Below are positions 32,549 through 42,200 of a stretch of 47,584 nt of DNA, piece by piece. The translations under genes and the position numbers were made by a program. A model generated the notes under the pieces. It had not been told where the DNA came from and ran no database searches. It saw only the letters and a program-made list of their open reading frames with translations. Where the stretch lies: the NCBI GenBank assembly GCA_029259655.1, contig JAJDET010000201.1, forward strand, positions 1 through 47,584, written 5' to 3'. Origin of the DNA: Planctomycetota bacterium (lineage in GTDB: Bacteria; Planctomycetota; UBA1135; GCA-002686595). Position 1 is the first letter of the stretch; each line of letters opens with the position of its first letter.

Positions 32549-33211
32549 TCAGTCCAGCGTCGCCTCGAGGCGTAGCTCCCCGACCCAGGCCCGGCGGATC
32601 AGGGCCTCGGCACGGGCGAGCTGTTGCCGGATCGAGGCGGTGCCGGAGAGGACGGCGACGTCCCCGCTGATCGCGACCCGGAGCTCGCATCCGGCGAGCT
32701 CGGGATCGTTGGCGAGGGTGTGCTCGAGCTCGCTCCCGACGACCAGGGATTCACTCCGCGCAGCCGGGTCGATGACGAGCTGGTTGATCACCTGCCGGGC
32801 GCCGGGCGCCTGGAGCGCGACGTCCTCGGCCAGCGCCCTCCCCTCATCGGTCGCGACCGAGCCCGACAGGACGACGCGCCCTGCCCGGACCTCGACCACG
32901 ATCGCGTGCTGCAACAGACGGCCGTCCTGCTCGAAGAGCGCGCGCACGTCCTCGGCGACGTCCTCGTCGGCGGGATTGTTCGGCGGAGAGACCTCGATCC
33001 GGTTCTCGACGGGCGCCGAGCACGCAGCCGCGGCCGCTTGCTGGGCCGCGAGCTTCCTGCGGAAGGACTGGACGACCCCCGAGAGGGTCACGCGCCCGTC
33101 GGAGACTTCCACCTCGACCGCCTGGCTCGAGAAGCGCTCGTCGGCGTGCAAGGCCGCGTGAACGGTCCGGCGCAGAGCATCGTCGTCGGTCGTCTCGGGT
33201 CGATCTGCCAT
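32549..33211 (-). CDS. Triple BON-domain protein
   Basis: 220 residues, no signal peptide. Three BON domains of about 65 residues each carry the core VSDGRVTLSG, VRAGRVVLSGSV and ISGDVAVLSGTA. BON domains bind phospholipids or act in osmotic-shock proteins such as OsmY. Without a signal, a cytoplasmic or membrane-associated role is more likely. It lies 19 bases upstream of the TPR-CHAT gene on the same strand, so the two may form an operon, and it diverges from the formate dehydrogenase genes. Confidence 0.85.
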   Translation of the reverse strand: MADRPETTDDDALRRTVHAALHADERFSSQAVEVEVSDGRVTLSGVVQSFRRKLAAQQAAAAACSAPVENRIEVSPPNNPADEDVAEDVRALFEQDGRLLQHAIVVEVRAGRVVLSGSVATDEGRALAEDVALQAPGARQVINQLVIDPAARSESLVVGSELEHTLANDPELAGCELRVAISGDVAVLSGTASIRQQLARAEALIRRAWVGELRLEATLD

Positions 33212-33401
33212 CGTTTCGTCCTTCCTGGAGTCGTGGAGCGGGCCCCGGATGGGCGCGCTCCTCCCCCACGGGCATTCTGGGATCGTCCAGGCCCCGGTGC
33301 GAGGGCCGGATTCGAGGCTCTTCCCCGGCTCGGCGTCTCCGCGCCCGAGTTGTTTCGGCTCGACGGCCGCGTTTTCTGCCTCGGAGCACTCGTCGTCCCC
33401 A

Positions 33402-33407
33402 TAATAT
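33402..33407 (+). promoter_or_regulatory. -10-like TAATAT abutting formate dehydrogenase start (leaderless candidate)
   Basis: TAATAT ends 7 bases before GTG 33415, so a typical start point would fall on or next to the GTG. No Shine-Dalgarno sequence is visible and no clear -35 is seen. The AT-rich patch stands out in a very GC-rich 203-base divergent gap. Confidence 0.4.
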
Positions 33408-33414
33408 CGACGCC

Positions 33415-35073
33415 GTGCCGACCGATCAGGACCTCCTCGAGCGCTGGAAGGACGAGCCCGCGCCGCTCCTTCCCCTGCTGCACGCGTTCCACGAGCGTGA
33501 CAGCTATCTCTCGGACGACGCCCTGCGCGTCGTCTCGAAGGGGTTGCGCATTCCGCTCGCGGATCTCTACGGCACGGTCACGTTCTACCACCACTTCTCG
33601 CGCGTCGAGGGCGGGCGCGGCCGGCCGCGCGTCTGCGACGGGCCGATCTGCAAGCTGAAGGGCGCGGACACGTTGCTCGCCGAGCTCGACGGCGCAACCG
33701 CCATGCCCTGCGCGGGGCGCTGCGACGATCCGATCCCGGTGCTGGTCGAGGATCGCTACATGGTCGGCACGCCCGGCAGCGAGCTCGCCGAGACGCCGGC
33801 GCCGATGCCGACGCCGAACCCCGGCGAGCGCGAGGAGTGCTGCTTCGCGCACATCCGCGCGGAAGGTCGCGCGACGCTCGCGGGCTATCGCGACACCGGC
33901 GGGTACCGCGCACTCGCGCGCGCCGTGCAGGAACAGACGCCGGGCGACGTCCTCGACGTCGTCGACGCGAGCGGGCTCGCCGGCCGCGGCGGCGCGGGCT
34001 TCCCCACCGGTCGCAAGTGGCGCGCGGTCGCCGACGCGCCCGGCGAGCCGAAGACCATCGTCTGCAACGCGGACGAGGGCGAGCCGGGGTGCTTCAAGGA
34101 TCGTGTCCTGATGGACTACGACCCGCACGCGGTGCTCGAGGGCATGGCGCTCGCCGCCTACGCGACCGGCGCGACGCGTGGGTTCATCTACCTGCGCTAC
34201 GAGTACCCCCACACGCAGGCCATCCTCGAGCGGGCGATCGCGGAGGCCACCGAGGCCGGGCTCCTGGGCCAGGGGATCCTCGGGACCGGCTTCTCTTTCC
34301 TTATATATGTCCGGAGGGGCGCCGGGGCCTACATCTGCGGCGAGGAGACCTCGCTCCTGAACAGCCTCGAGGGCAAGCACCCCTTCCCGCGCAACCGACC
34401 GCCCTACCCGGTTACGCACGGCTACGAGGACCTGCCGACGGCGGTCAACAACGTCGAGACGCTGGCGTCCGTTCCGCAGATCCTCGATCGCGGCGCCGAC
34501 TGGTACCGCTCGCTCGGCGAGGGCGAGCACGCGGGGACGAAGATCATCAGCCTGTCGGGCGACGTCCTCCGGCCGGGCAACTACGAGGTGCCGATCGGGC
34601 TACCGCTCGAGACGCTGCTCTTCGAGTGGGCCGGCGGACCGCCGCCGGGGCGTTCGATCCAGGCCGTGACGATGGCGGGGCTGTCCGGGGGCTTCGTGCG
34701 TGACCTCGACGTGACGCTCGACGAGCCCTGCCTGCGGGGTCGCGGCTCGTTCCTCGGAGCGGGGGGTATCATGGTCTTCGACGACTCGCGCGACATGATC
34801 GAGGTCGCGCGGCAAGCCATGTCCTTCTTCGCACACGAGTCCTGCGGCAAGTGCTTCCCGTGTCGCATCGGGACGCAGCGGTTGACCGAGCGGCTCGCCG
34901 GCGAGGCCGGACCGAGGAACGCGGACGTGTGGAGAGCCGAGGTTCACGACATCGGCCACACCATGGCGGCGGTGAGCGCGTGCGGGCTCGGCATCGCCGC
35001 GCCGCTGATCACGGAGAGCCTCTTGCGCGACTTCCCGGACGCGGTGAACGCGCACCTGGAGAACGGCCGATGA
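33415..35073 (+). CDS. NAD-dependent formate dehydrogenase diaphorase subunit (NuoE-NuoF-like fusion)
   Basis: 552 residues. The N-terminal thioredoxin-like [2Fe-2S] domain has C74, C79, C99 and C103 (VCDGPIC and MPCAGRC), as in NuoE/FdsG. The NuoF/FdsB part has the FMN/NADH region GLAGRGGAGFPTGRKW and ICNADEGEPG-like VCNADEGEPGCFKDR. Its [4Fe-4S] site is C477, C480, C483 (SCGKCFPCRIG) and C523. It passes electrons between the catalytic subunit and NAD. In Cupriavidus/Rhodobacter these are two genes, so this is a fusion. Its stop overlaps the alpha-subunit ATG. Confidence 0.9.
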   Translation: MPTDQDLLERWKDEPAPLLPLLHAFHERDSYLSDDALRVVSKGLRIPLADLYGTVTFYHHFSRVEGGRGRPRVCDGPICKLKGADTLLAELDGATAMPCAGRCDDPIPVLVEDRYMVGTPGSELAETPAPMPTPNPGEREECCFAHIRAEGRATLAGYRDTGGYRALARAVQEQTPGDVLDVVDASGLAGRGGAGFPTGRKWRAVADAPGEPKTIVCNADEGEPGCFKDRVLMDYDPHAVLEGMALAAYATGATRGFIYLRYEYPHTQAILERAIAEATEAGLLGQGILGTGFSFLIYVRRGAGAYICGEETSLLNSLEGKHPFPRNRPPYPVTHGYEDLPTAVNNVETLASVPQILDRGADWYRSLGEGEHAGTKIISLSGDVLRPGNYEVPIGLPLETLLFEWAGGPPPGRSIQAVTMAGLSGGFVRDLDVTLDEPCLRGRGSFLGAGGIMVFDDSRDMIEVARQAMSFFAHESCGKCFPCRIGTQRLTERLAGEAGPRNADVWRAEVHDIGHTMAAVSACGLGIAAPLITESLLRDFPDAVNAHLENGR

Positions 35074-37778
35074 GCGCCAAGCTCACGCTCGACGGCCGCG
35101 AGGTCCTCTTCGAGGAGGGCGAGACGATCTACGAGATCGCGCGCCGCTCGAAAAAGGACGTCCCGACGCTCTGCTACGACGACCGTCTCGATCCGCTCGG
35201 CGCGTGCCGACTGTGCGTCGTCGAGCTCGAGGGCGCCCGGAACCCGGTCGCGTCGTGCACGACGATGGCGACGGACGGGATGGTCGTGCGGACGAGCACG
35301 GAGGCGATCGAGAAGCACCGCAAGACGCTGACGGAGCTCGTCGTCTCCGAGAACCCGCGCGGGGTGGAGATCGACCCGCTGCGCGGGATGGCGTCGCAGG
35401 AGCTGGCGCTCCTTGCAGTGCGGTACGAGGCCGATGGCTCGCGCTTCGAGGGCGCGACCTCCGGACGCTCCCGCAAGGACGATCCGAATCCGATGATCCT
35501 GCGGGACTACGATCAGTGCATCTCCTGCTATCGGTGCGTGCGTGTGTGCGCCGAGCAGGAAGGCGACTACGCGATCAGCGTCGAGAACCGCGGGTTCCAG
35601 ACGCGCATCACGACCGAGTTCGCGGGGTTCCTGGAGGACTCCGCGTGCACCTTCTGCGGACAGTGCGTGCAGACCTGCCCGACCGGGGCGCTCGGCGACC
35701 TGCGCGCGCTCCAGAACGCCGACGTTCCCGGCGAGATCGAGAAGACGCGCTCGATCTGCCCCTACTGCGGCGTCGGGTGCAGCGTGGACATCCTCTCGAA
35801 GGACGACAAGCTCGTCGGCGTGCAGCCGGCGATGGACGGCCCGGCGAACGAGGGCGCCTTGTGCGTGAAGGGCCAGTTCGCCTGGGAGTGGGTGCAGCAC
35901 GACGACCGGCTGAAGACGCCGCTCGTGCGCAAGGACGGCGAGCTCGTCCCCGCGAGCTGGGACGAGGCCTTCGAGCGCGCCGCCGAGGGTTTCCGCGGCG
36001 TCGAGGCGAAGCACGGTCGCCACGCGATCTACGCCGTCGCGTCGGGCCGCGCTCCGCACGAGTCGGCGTACTCGGTGCAGAAGTTCGTCCGCGCGGGGTT
36101 CGGGACCAACTACATCGACAACTGTAGCCGTGCCTGACACTCCCCCACGGTGGCCGGTCTGGCCGCCACGCTGGGACGGGGAGCGATGAGCAACCCGCTC
36201 GCGGACATGGAGAAGCCCGATGTGATCTTCTGCATCGGGACGAACATGACCGAGACGCACCCCGTCGCGGCGACACGCCTGAAGAAGGCCATGCGGCACG
36301 GCGCGAAGCTGATCGTCGCCGACCCGCGTCGCATTCCGCTGGCGGAGAAGGCCGACATCTATCTGCCGCTGCGCGTCGGGTCCGACGTCGCGTTGCTCGG
36401 CGCGATGGCGCACGTGATCGAGCGCGAGGGTCTCGTCGACCCCTCGTTCCTCGAGGAGCGCACCGAGGGTTTCGACAAGCTCCGCGAGCACCTCGCGACG
36501 TTCACGCCGGAGTGGGCCGAGAGCATCACGGGCGTCCCCGCCGCGGACATCGAGCAGGCCGCGATCTGGTACGGGAAGGCCGAGCGCGGCGCGATCTACT
36601 ACACGCTCGGCATCACCGAGCACATCTGCGGCGTCGACAACGTGCAGAGCCTGTGCAACCTGGTCCTGATGACCGGCAACATCGGTCGCGAGGGCACGGG
36701 CATCAACCCGATGCGCGGCCAGAACAACATCCAGGGTGCCGGCGACGCTGGCGCGCTCCCGAACAACTATCCCGGCTTCCAGCCGGTGACCGATCCCGCG
36801 ATCCAGAAGAAGTTTGCGAAGGCCTGGGGCCGCGAGGTCGACCTCGAGAAGGGCATCACGAAGGTGCGTGCGCTCGAGGAGTGCGGCGAGTCGATCCACG
36901 CCATGCTGATCTGCGGCGAGAACACGCTCGTCTCCGATCCGAACCGCGCGCACTGCCAGCACGCGCTCGAGAGCCTCGAGCACCTGGTCGTGATCGACAT
37001 GTTCGTGACGGAGACGGCCGCGCTGGCCGACGTCGTGTTCCCCGCCGCCGCCTGGGGCGAGGTCGACGGCGTGTTCACGAACACCGAGCGTCGCCCGCAG
37101 CGCGTGCGCGCCGCGGTGAAGCCGCAGGGCGAGGCGAAGCCCGACTGGTGGATCGTCTCCGGCATCGCGAAGCGGCTCGGCTTCTCCGGTTTCGACTGGG
37201 AGTCCCCGAAGGAGGTCTTCAACGAGCTGTGCGAGCTCTCGGAGACCTACCACGGTCTCGACTGGGACCTCGTGTCGGAGGGCCGCCACCACTGGCCGGT
37301 CCCCGAGAAGGGTCACCCCGGCACGCCGATCCTGCACATCGGCGAGTTCCCGCGCGGCCGCGGCCTCTTCATGACGCCGAGCTATCGCGACCCGGCGGAG
37401 ACGATCGACGACGAGTACCCGACCTGGTTGACGACGGGTCGCCGTCTCGCGCACTACCACACGCGCACGATGACCGGCCGTTCGGTCGGCAGCGAGTACC
37501 TCGTCCCCGAGGAGCTGGTCGAGGTGCATCCCGACGACGTCGTGCGCCTCGGTCTCGAGGACGGCGGTCTGGCCGTCATGTCGAGCCGCCGCGGCGAGGT
37601 CGTCGTGAAGGTCGAGGCGACGGAGCAGTCCCCGCGCGGCACCGTCTTCTGCAGCTTCAGCTTCAGTGACGTCCCGATCAACGCGCTGACGGGTTCGGGC
37701 TACGACCCGATCACGGACACGGCCGAGCTGAAGGTGTGCCCGGTGCGGCTCGAGGCGGCGACTACGCAGTTGGCCTGA
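35070..37778 (+). CDS. fdhA: Selenocysteine formate dehydrogenase alpha subunit (TGA at 36135 read as Sec)
   Basis: 902 residues when TGA 36135-36137 is read as Sec356. The frame continues exactly: NCSRA-U-HSPTVAGLAATLG. This matches the active-site loop of molybdenum/tungsten formate dehydrogenases (E. coli FdhF: ARVUHGPSVAGL). N-terminal [2Fe-2S] C35, C46, C49, C63. Two [4Fe-4S] sets at C150-C160 and C193-C203. Catalytic-domain [4Fe-4S] C230, C233, C237, C265. The His-Cys3 cluster of NuoG/FdsA is absent (ENPRGVEIDPLRG). It oxidises formate to CO2, or the reverse. Reading it as two genes or a pseudogene would be wrong. Confidence 0.93.
36135..36167 (+). promoter_or_regulatory. Bacterial SECIS element after Sec TGA
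   Basis: Stem GGTGGCC (36149-36155) pairs with GGCCGCC (36161-36167), seven pairs with one G-T, around the loop GGTCT (36156-36160). The loop begins 18 bases after the TGA. From memory, E. coli fdhF has the same GGUCU loop at the same distance. It should bind SelB. Confidence 0.85.
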
Positions 37779-37883
37779 TCCGGGCCGGGCTCCCTGCGCA
37801 GAGGGCGATGCAGTGGGATGGAGCTCCGGTCGAGGGGCTACCGGGATTGCATCGATCGTGCATGATTCCCCTCTGCCGCGACC

Positions 37884-39176
37884 ATGTGCTCGATGCGACC
37901 CTCGTCCGTCTCGGCGGCGCCTCTCTTCCTCCTCTCGAGCGTCGTCTTCCCGCCGGCCTGCGCCGTCGTCGGCGTCCCTGCCGAACGCTCCGCTTCGCGA
38001 GCCGGGCCCGCGTCCTCACAGTCCGGAGAAGGACCGACCCTGGGCTACGAGGACGGCTTCTTCGTCCGCTCGGCGGACGGGCGCAACGAGCTCGTGGTCG
38101 AGGGGCTGTTCCAGACGGTGGCCGGTGTCTTCGACGGAGACCGGGCCGTCAGTTCCGACTTCGACCTGAAGAGGATGCGGCCCGAGCTTGCCGGTCGCGT
38201 CGCGGAGACCCTGCGGTTCAAGCTCGAGCCGAACTTCGCCGAGGACGGCGTGGAGCTGGAGGAGGCCTGGGTCGGCCTGGAGCTCTCCGGAGGCGACGCC
38301 CTCTTGATGTTCGGCCGGATGAAGTCGCCCTTCAACCTCGAGGAGGTGCGAAGCCGGCGCCACATCGACTTCCCGCGCTTCTCGATCCTGAACCAGCTCG
38401 CCCCCGCCGAGGATCACGGCGTCTTCGTCAACGGTCGCAGCCCCTCGGGTTTCTGGGAGTACGGCTTCGCCGCCTACAACGGCACCGGCACCTCGGACAC
38501 GAACAGCAGCAAGGACGTCGCCGCCCGGCTGATGGGCCACCCGTTCGTCGGCCGCAAGGACTCCTGCCTGCGGAACCTCCAGATCGGGATCGCCGGAACC
38601 TGGGGCCGCCAGGACGAAGACGTCGGCGGCGACGCGATCGACAACTCGCTCGGCCTGCCGGTGATCCGCTTCGGGCCGGGCCTCCGGCTGGACGGCACGC
38701 GCTGGAGGGGCGGACTGGAGCTCGCGTGGTTCCGGGGACCCTGGTTCCTGCAGAGCGAGCTGATCGCGATGGAGCAGGAGATGTCATCGACCACGGCGGA
38801 GGACGACATCTTCCTGCGCGGGGCCTACGTGAACCTCTCCCGCGTCCTCACCGGGGAAGCGAAGACCTTCAAGGGTGTCGTGCCCGAGCGTCCCTTCGAC
38901 TTCAACGCCTGGAGCGGAAGGGGAGCCTGGGTGCTGGCCGCGCGCGTCTCGGAACTGCGAGCCGACGACGACCTGATGAAGGCCGGGTTCGCCGTCCCGG
39001 GGGCTTTCACGGACCGCATCCACAGCGCATCCCTGGGGCTGAACTGGATCCCCAACGAGCACGCGATCGTCCGCAACTCGATCGTGTACAGCATCTACGA
39101 CGACGACGTGCTGCTGGACGAGGGAAACGACGACCGCGAGCTCGGCGCCCTGATCGAGCTCCAGTTCCACTTCTGA
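37884..39176 (+). CDS. OprO/OprP-family outer-membrane porin
   Basis: 430 residues with a signal peptide (APLFLLSSVVFPPACA). The mature part shows the phosphate-selective porin pattern: RMRPELAGRVAETLRFKLEP, then EDGVELEEAWVGLEL and FGRMKSPFNLEEVRS. Alternating beta strands run to a terminal LQFHF with the C-terminal Phe typical of barrel assembly. The family transports phosphate, pyrophosphate or other anions through trimeric pores. It lies 105 bases after the formate dehydrogenase, so it may serve formate or oxyanion uptake, which is inference. Either Met1 or Met4 could start. Confidence 0.85.
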   Translation: MCSMRPSSVSAAPLFLLSSVVFPPACAVVGVPAERSASRAGPASSQSGEGPTLGYEDGFFVRSADGRNELVVEGLFQTVAGVFDGDRAVSSDFDLKRMRPELAGRVAETLRFKLEPNFAEDGVELEEAWVGLELSGGDALLMFGRMKSPFNLEEVRSRRHIDFPRFSILNQLAPAEDHGVFVNGRSPSGFWEYGFAAYNGTGTSDTNSSKDVAARLMGHPFVGRKDSCLRNLQIGIAGTWGRQDEDVGGDAIDNSLGLPVIRFGPGLRLDGTRWRGGLELAWFRGPWFLQSELIAMEQEMSSTTAEDDIFLRGAYVNLSRVLTGEAKTFKGVVPERPFDFNAWSGRGAWVLAARVSELRADDDLMKAGFAVPGAFTDRIHSASLGLNWIPNEHAIVRNSIVYSIYDDDVLLDEGNDDRELGALIELQFHF

Positions 39177-39227
39177 GGCGGACGTCTGAAGGTGTCACGA
39201 CGCAGCTCGCGTGAGCGCTTCGGCTCG

Positions 39228-42200
39228 CTAGTCCGGTTCGCCGCTGAGCACCCAGCCGGCCCAGTCGCGCAGCGCGGCGCCCTCGCGACGAAGCTCGGTC
39301 TTGGCCTTCCACAGGGCGTCCGCCTTCGAGAGGCCGTCGCGCCAGAGAGCCGTGTAGAAGAGCTCCATCAGGCGGCGCGTCTGGACGTCGTCGACGCGCC
39401 AGAGGCTCGTGATCGCCGTGCGCGCACCGGCGGCGTGGAGCGCGCTCTGCAGGGACTGCACGCCCACGCCGGCGCGGCGCAAGCCGACGTTCGTCTCGCA
39501 GGCGCTGAGGACGGCGAGCTCGCACGACGACAGGTCGAGACCGGCGAGCTCCTCCGCCGTCATGATGCCCGGTACGCGACCGAGGTCGTCGTGACCGAGA
39601 TTGGCACCGGTGAGCGCGAGGCCGCAGAGCGTCATGGGCGCGAACCCAACCGCCGCCTCGCTCACGTCCATGAACTGCGTTCTCTCCGAGCGCGGCGATG
39701 GATCGCTCGACCGCACCTCGTCGGGCGCGAACCAGCCATGCGTCGCGACGTGCAGAAAGCCCTTGCCGGGAGCCAACCTCCGGAAAGCCGACTTCGACGC
39801 CTCGGCGCCTCGCAACAGCACGCCTTCATTGTCGAACTCCTCGGAGAACAGCGCGACGACGCGCTCCGCCTCGACCCTCGTCTCGGGCAGCGGAAGGAAC
39901 ATCGCCGCCGAGCTGCTGCGCAACGTCCCGATGGCCGCAGCGCGCTCCTCGGCCGCGAGCCCGGTCGCGACGGCCTCCGCGTCGAATCGAGGGCCTCCGA
40001 GAGCCAGGAGCTCGGGCTCCCCTCCAGGCCGCGCACGCTCGGACAGCAAGTCTGCGAACGAGCTCTGCACCACGACGCGATAGCGATCTCCGACGAACCC
40101 TTCCCCGAGCGGTAGCGCGTCGAGCGGCATCACGTGCAGGAAGCCTTCGAGGCAGATGTAGAGCGTCGTCGTGCCCTCGGGCAGGACCGCGAGGATCGGA
40201 TCGAGCACGATTTTCCGCAGCACGTCCGCGACCTGCTCGATGTCGATCGAGTCCGCGTTCGGTTGCGCGGACCCAAGACCGCGCGCAGCGATCGGAGCCC
40301 CCAGCCCGGCGCGCCATGCGAGCGCGCCCCGCTCCAGATCGTCGGCCTTCCCCAGCTCGAGCTCCGTGAGCGACCCGTCGGGCAGCACGACGTGCGCATC
40401 GAGCACATCTCCGAGCCAGTCCAGGCCCGTCGTCGCTTCGTTCTCGACCCAGTTGCGATCGCGAACGAAACCGACGGCGGCCGATCGCGGCGGCAGCGCG
40501 CGCCCGACGTCGGCGACGCGGATCACGCTCCCTTCACGCGGGCCCTCCCGGACCTTCCGCTCGAGTCCGTCGCGCTCTCGCACGAGGGTCGCGATGCTCT
40601 CGGAGAAGGCCTGTCGGGATTCGCCGTCTCGGGGACCGGCGCTCAGTCGATCCCCCAATCTCTCCCGGATGGCCTGGACTTCGGTGCGCGTGACGTCACT
40701 CGACGAGCTCATCACGAGAGAGGCGTTGGACACGGCCCGGATCGTCTCGGTCAACTCGAACCGCAAGGGCGCCTCGGACGGCGGCCTTGGCTCCATGATG
40801 AGGAGGATCTCGGGTAGATCGTAGCTCGCGTACCCGGCGAGCATCCTCGCTTCGCGCGGTGAGAGGCTCGCGGCCTCCTCGAGGCGCTCGAGCAGATCGT
40901 GAGCGGTCTCGCGAGCGTGCGCACTGGCTGCGTCGAGATCACCCATTGCATGCGCCGAGATCATCGCGCCCCGGCGTGCGCGCCCAACCGAGGGATGCCG
41001 GGCAGGCCAATCACGCACCCGAACTTCGAGGGCCTCCTCGAACAGCACTCGGGCGCGCTCGACGTCACCCTTCCTCCAGAGGCATCCCGCCAGGACCTCT
41101 TTGGTTCCGAGGAGGAGATCGTGGTTCGCCGGCAATGTTCGCTCGCGGATCTCGAGGCAAGATTCCCACAAGGCTTGCGCCGCGTCGTACTCACCCTGCT
41201 CGCTCAGCGTGCCCGCCAGGTTGTGCCGCTGTACGACGACGCGGGGGTGATCGCCTTCGAACCGACTCTCCAGGACCTCGAGCACGTACTCCCTGAGACG
41301 TCGCGCTTCCTCGAGCTCGCCGAGGTTCTGGAGGACCGAAGCGTAGCTCGAGTAGGTGAGCAAGAGGTGTTCGTGCCCCGGTTCGAGGGTTCGTTCCTGC
41401 TCCTCGACTATGGACTCCATGAGCGCGCGCTGACCCGGGCGGTCTCCGAGCTGGCCCAGAACGCGAGAGAGGAACAACTTGATCGTTTGCTTCTGCTCTC
41501 GATCGAACGGCCTCACACGCGCGTTCCACTCGAGCATTTCCTCGAACATCGCGCGGGCTCCGGAGAGATCGCCCGAGAACATCAGCGTGCTGGCGAGGTG
41601 GATGCGGGTCCCGGACACCAGCGCGTGGTCCTCCGGCAGGGCCTCGGCGCTCTCCTCGACCAGCGTCTCGGCGATCGCGCGAGCCTGAGCGAGCAAGCCC
41701 AGCGCCCGCAGGTTGGCCACGACGCGCAGCCAGGCCTCGATCGTGTCCGGATGGTTCCGGGTCAAAGTACGCTCGCGGCTGGTCGCGACCTCCTCCCACA
41801 ACCGCCGTGCCGTGGAATACTCCCCCAATGTCTGGGCGATGCCCGCGACGTCGGCGCGCGCACGAACGACGTCCGGGTGATCGTCGCCGTAGAGGCTCTC
41901 GTAGCCGGCGAGCGCTTCCTCGAAGAGCGCTCGTGACTCGGTGTAGTCGTGTTCCTCCGCCGTGGCCGCCGCCAGGTTGCCCGCGCCCCACAGGTAGGTC
42001 GGGTGATCGACACCCAGCGAGCGCGCGCACCTCTGCACGGCGTCCGCGAGCACCTCCTGCGCTTCGGCGCTGTCGCCCTTCGCGCGCAGGACGAGGCCGA
42101 CCTTGATCCGGGCCGAGAGCGTGTCCACGTGGACCTCCGAGAGGGTTCGCGTGCGACTCGCGGCCACCTCTTCCCACATACGTCTTGCCGCCGCCCAGTC

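Noticed and set aside
29827..32670. 947-codon plus-strand frame antisense to TPR-CHAT 1
   Set aside because: Low-complexity Arg/Glu/Leu composition; the minus strand has TPR and CHAT motifs.
36135..36150. Frameshift or nonsense pseudogene in formate dehydrogenase
   Set aside because: Frame is unchanged across the TGA, the context equals the Sec loop of FdhF, and a SECIS hairpin is present.
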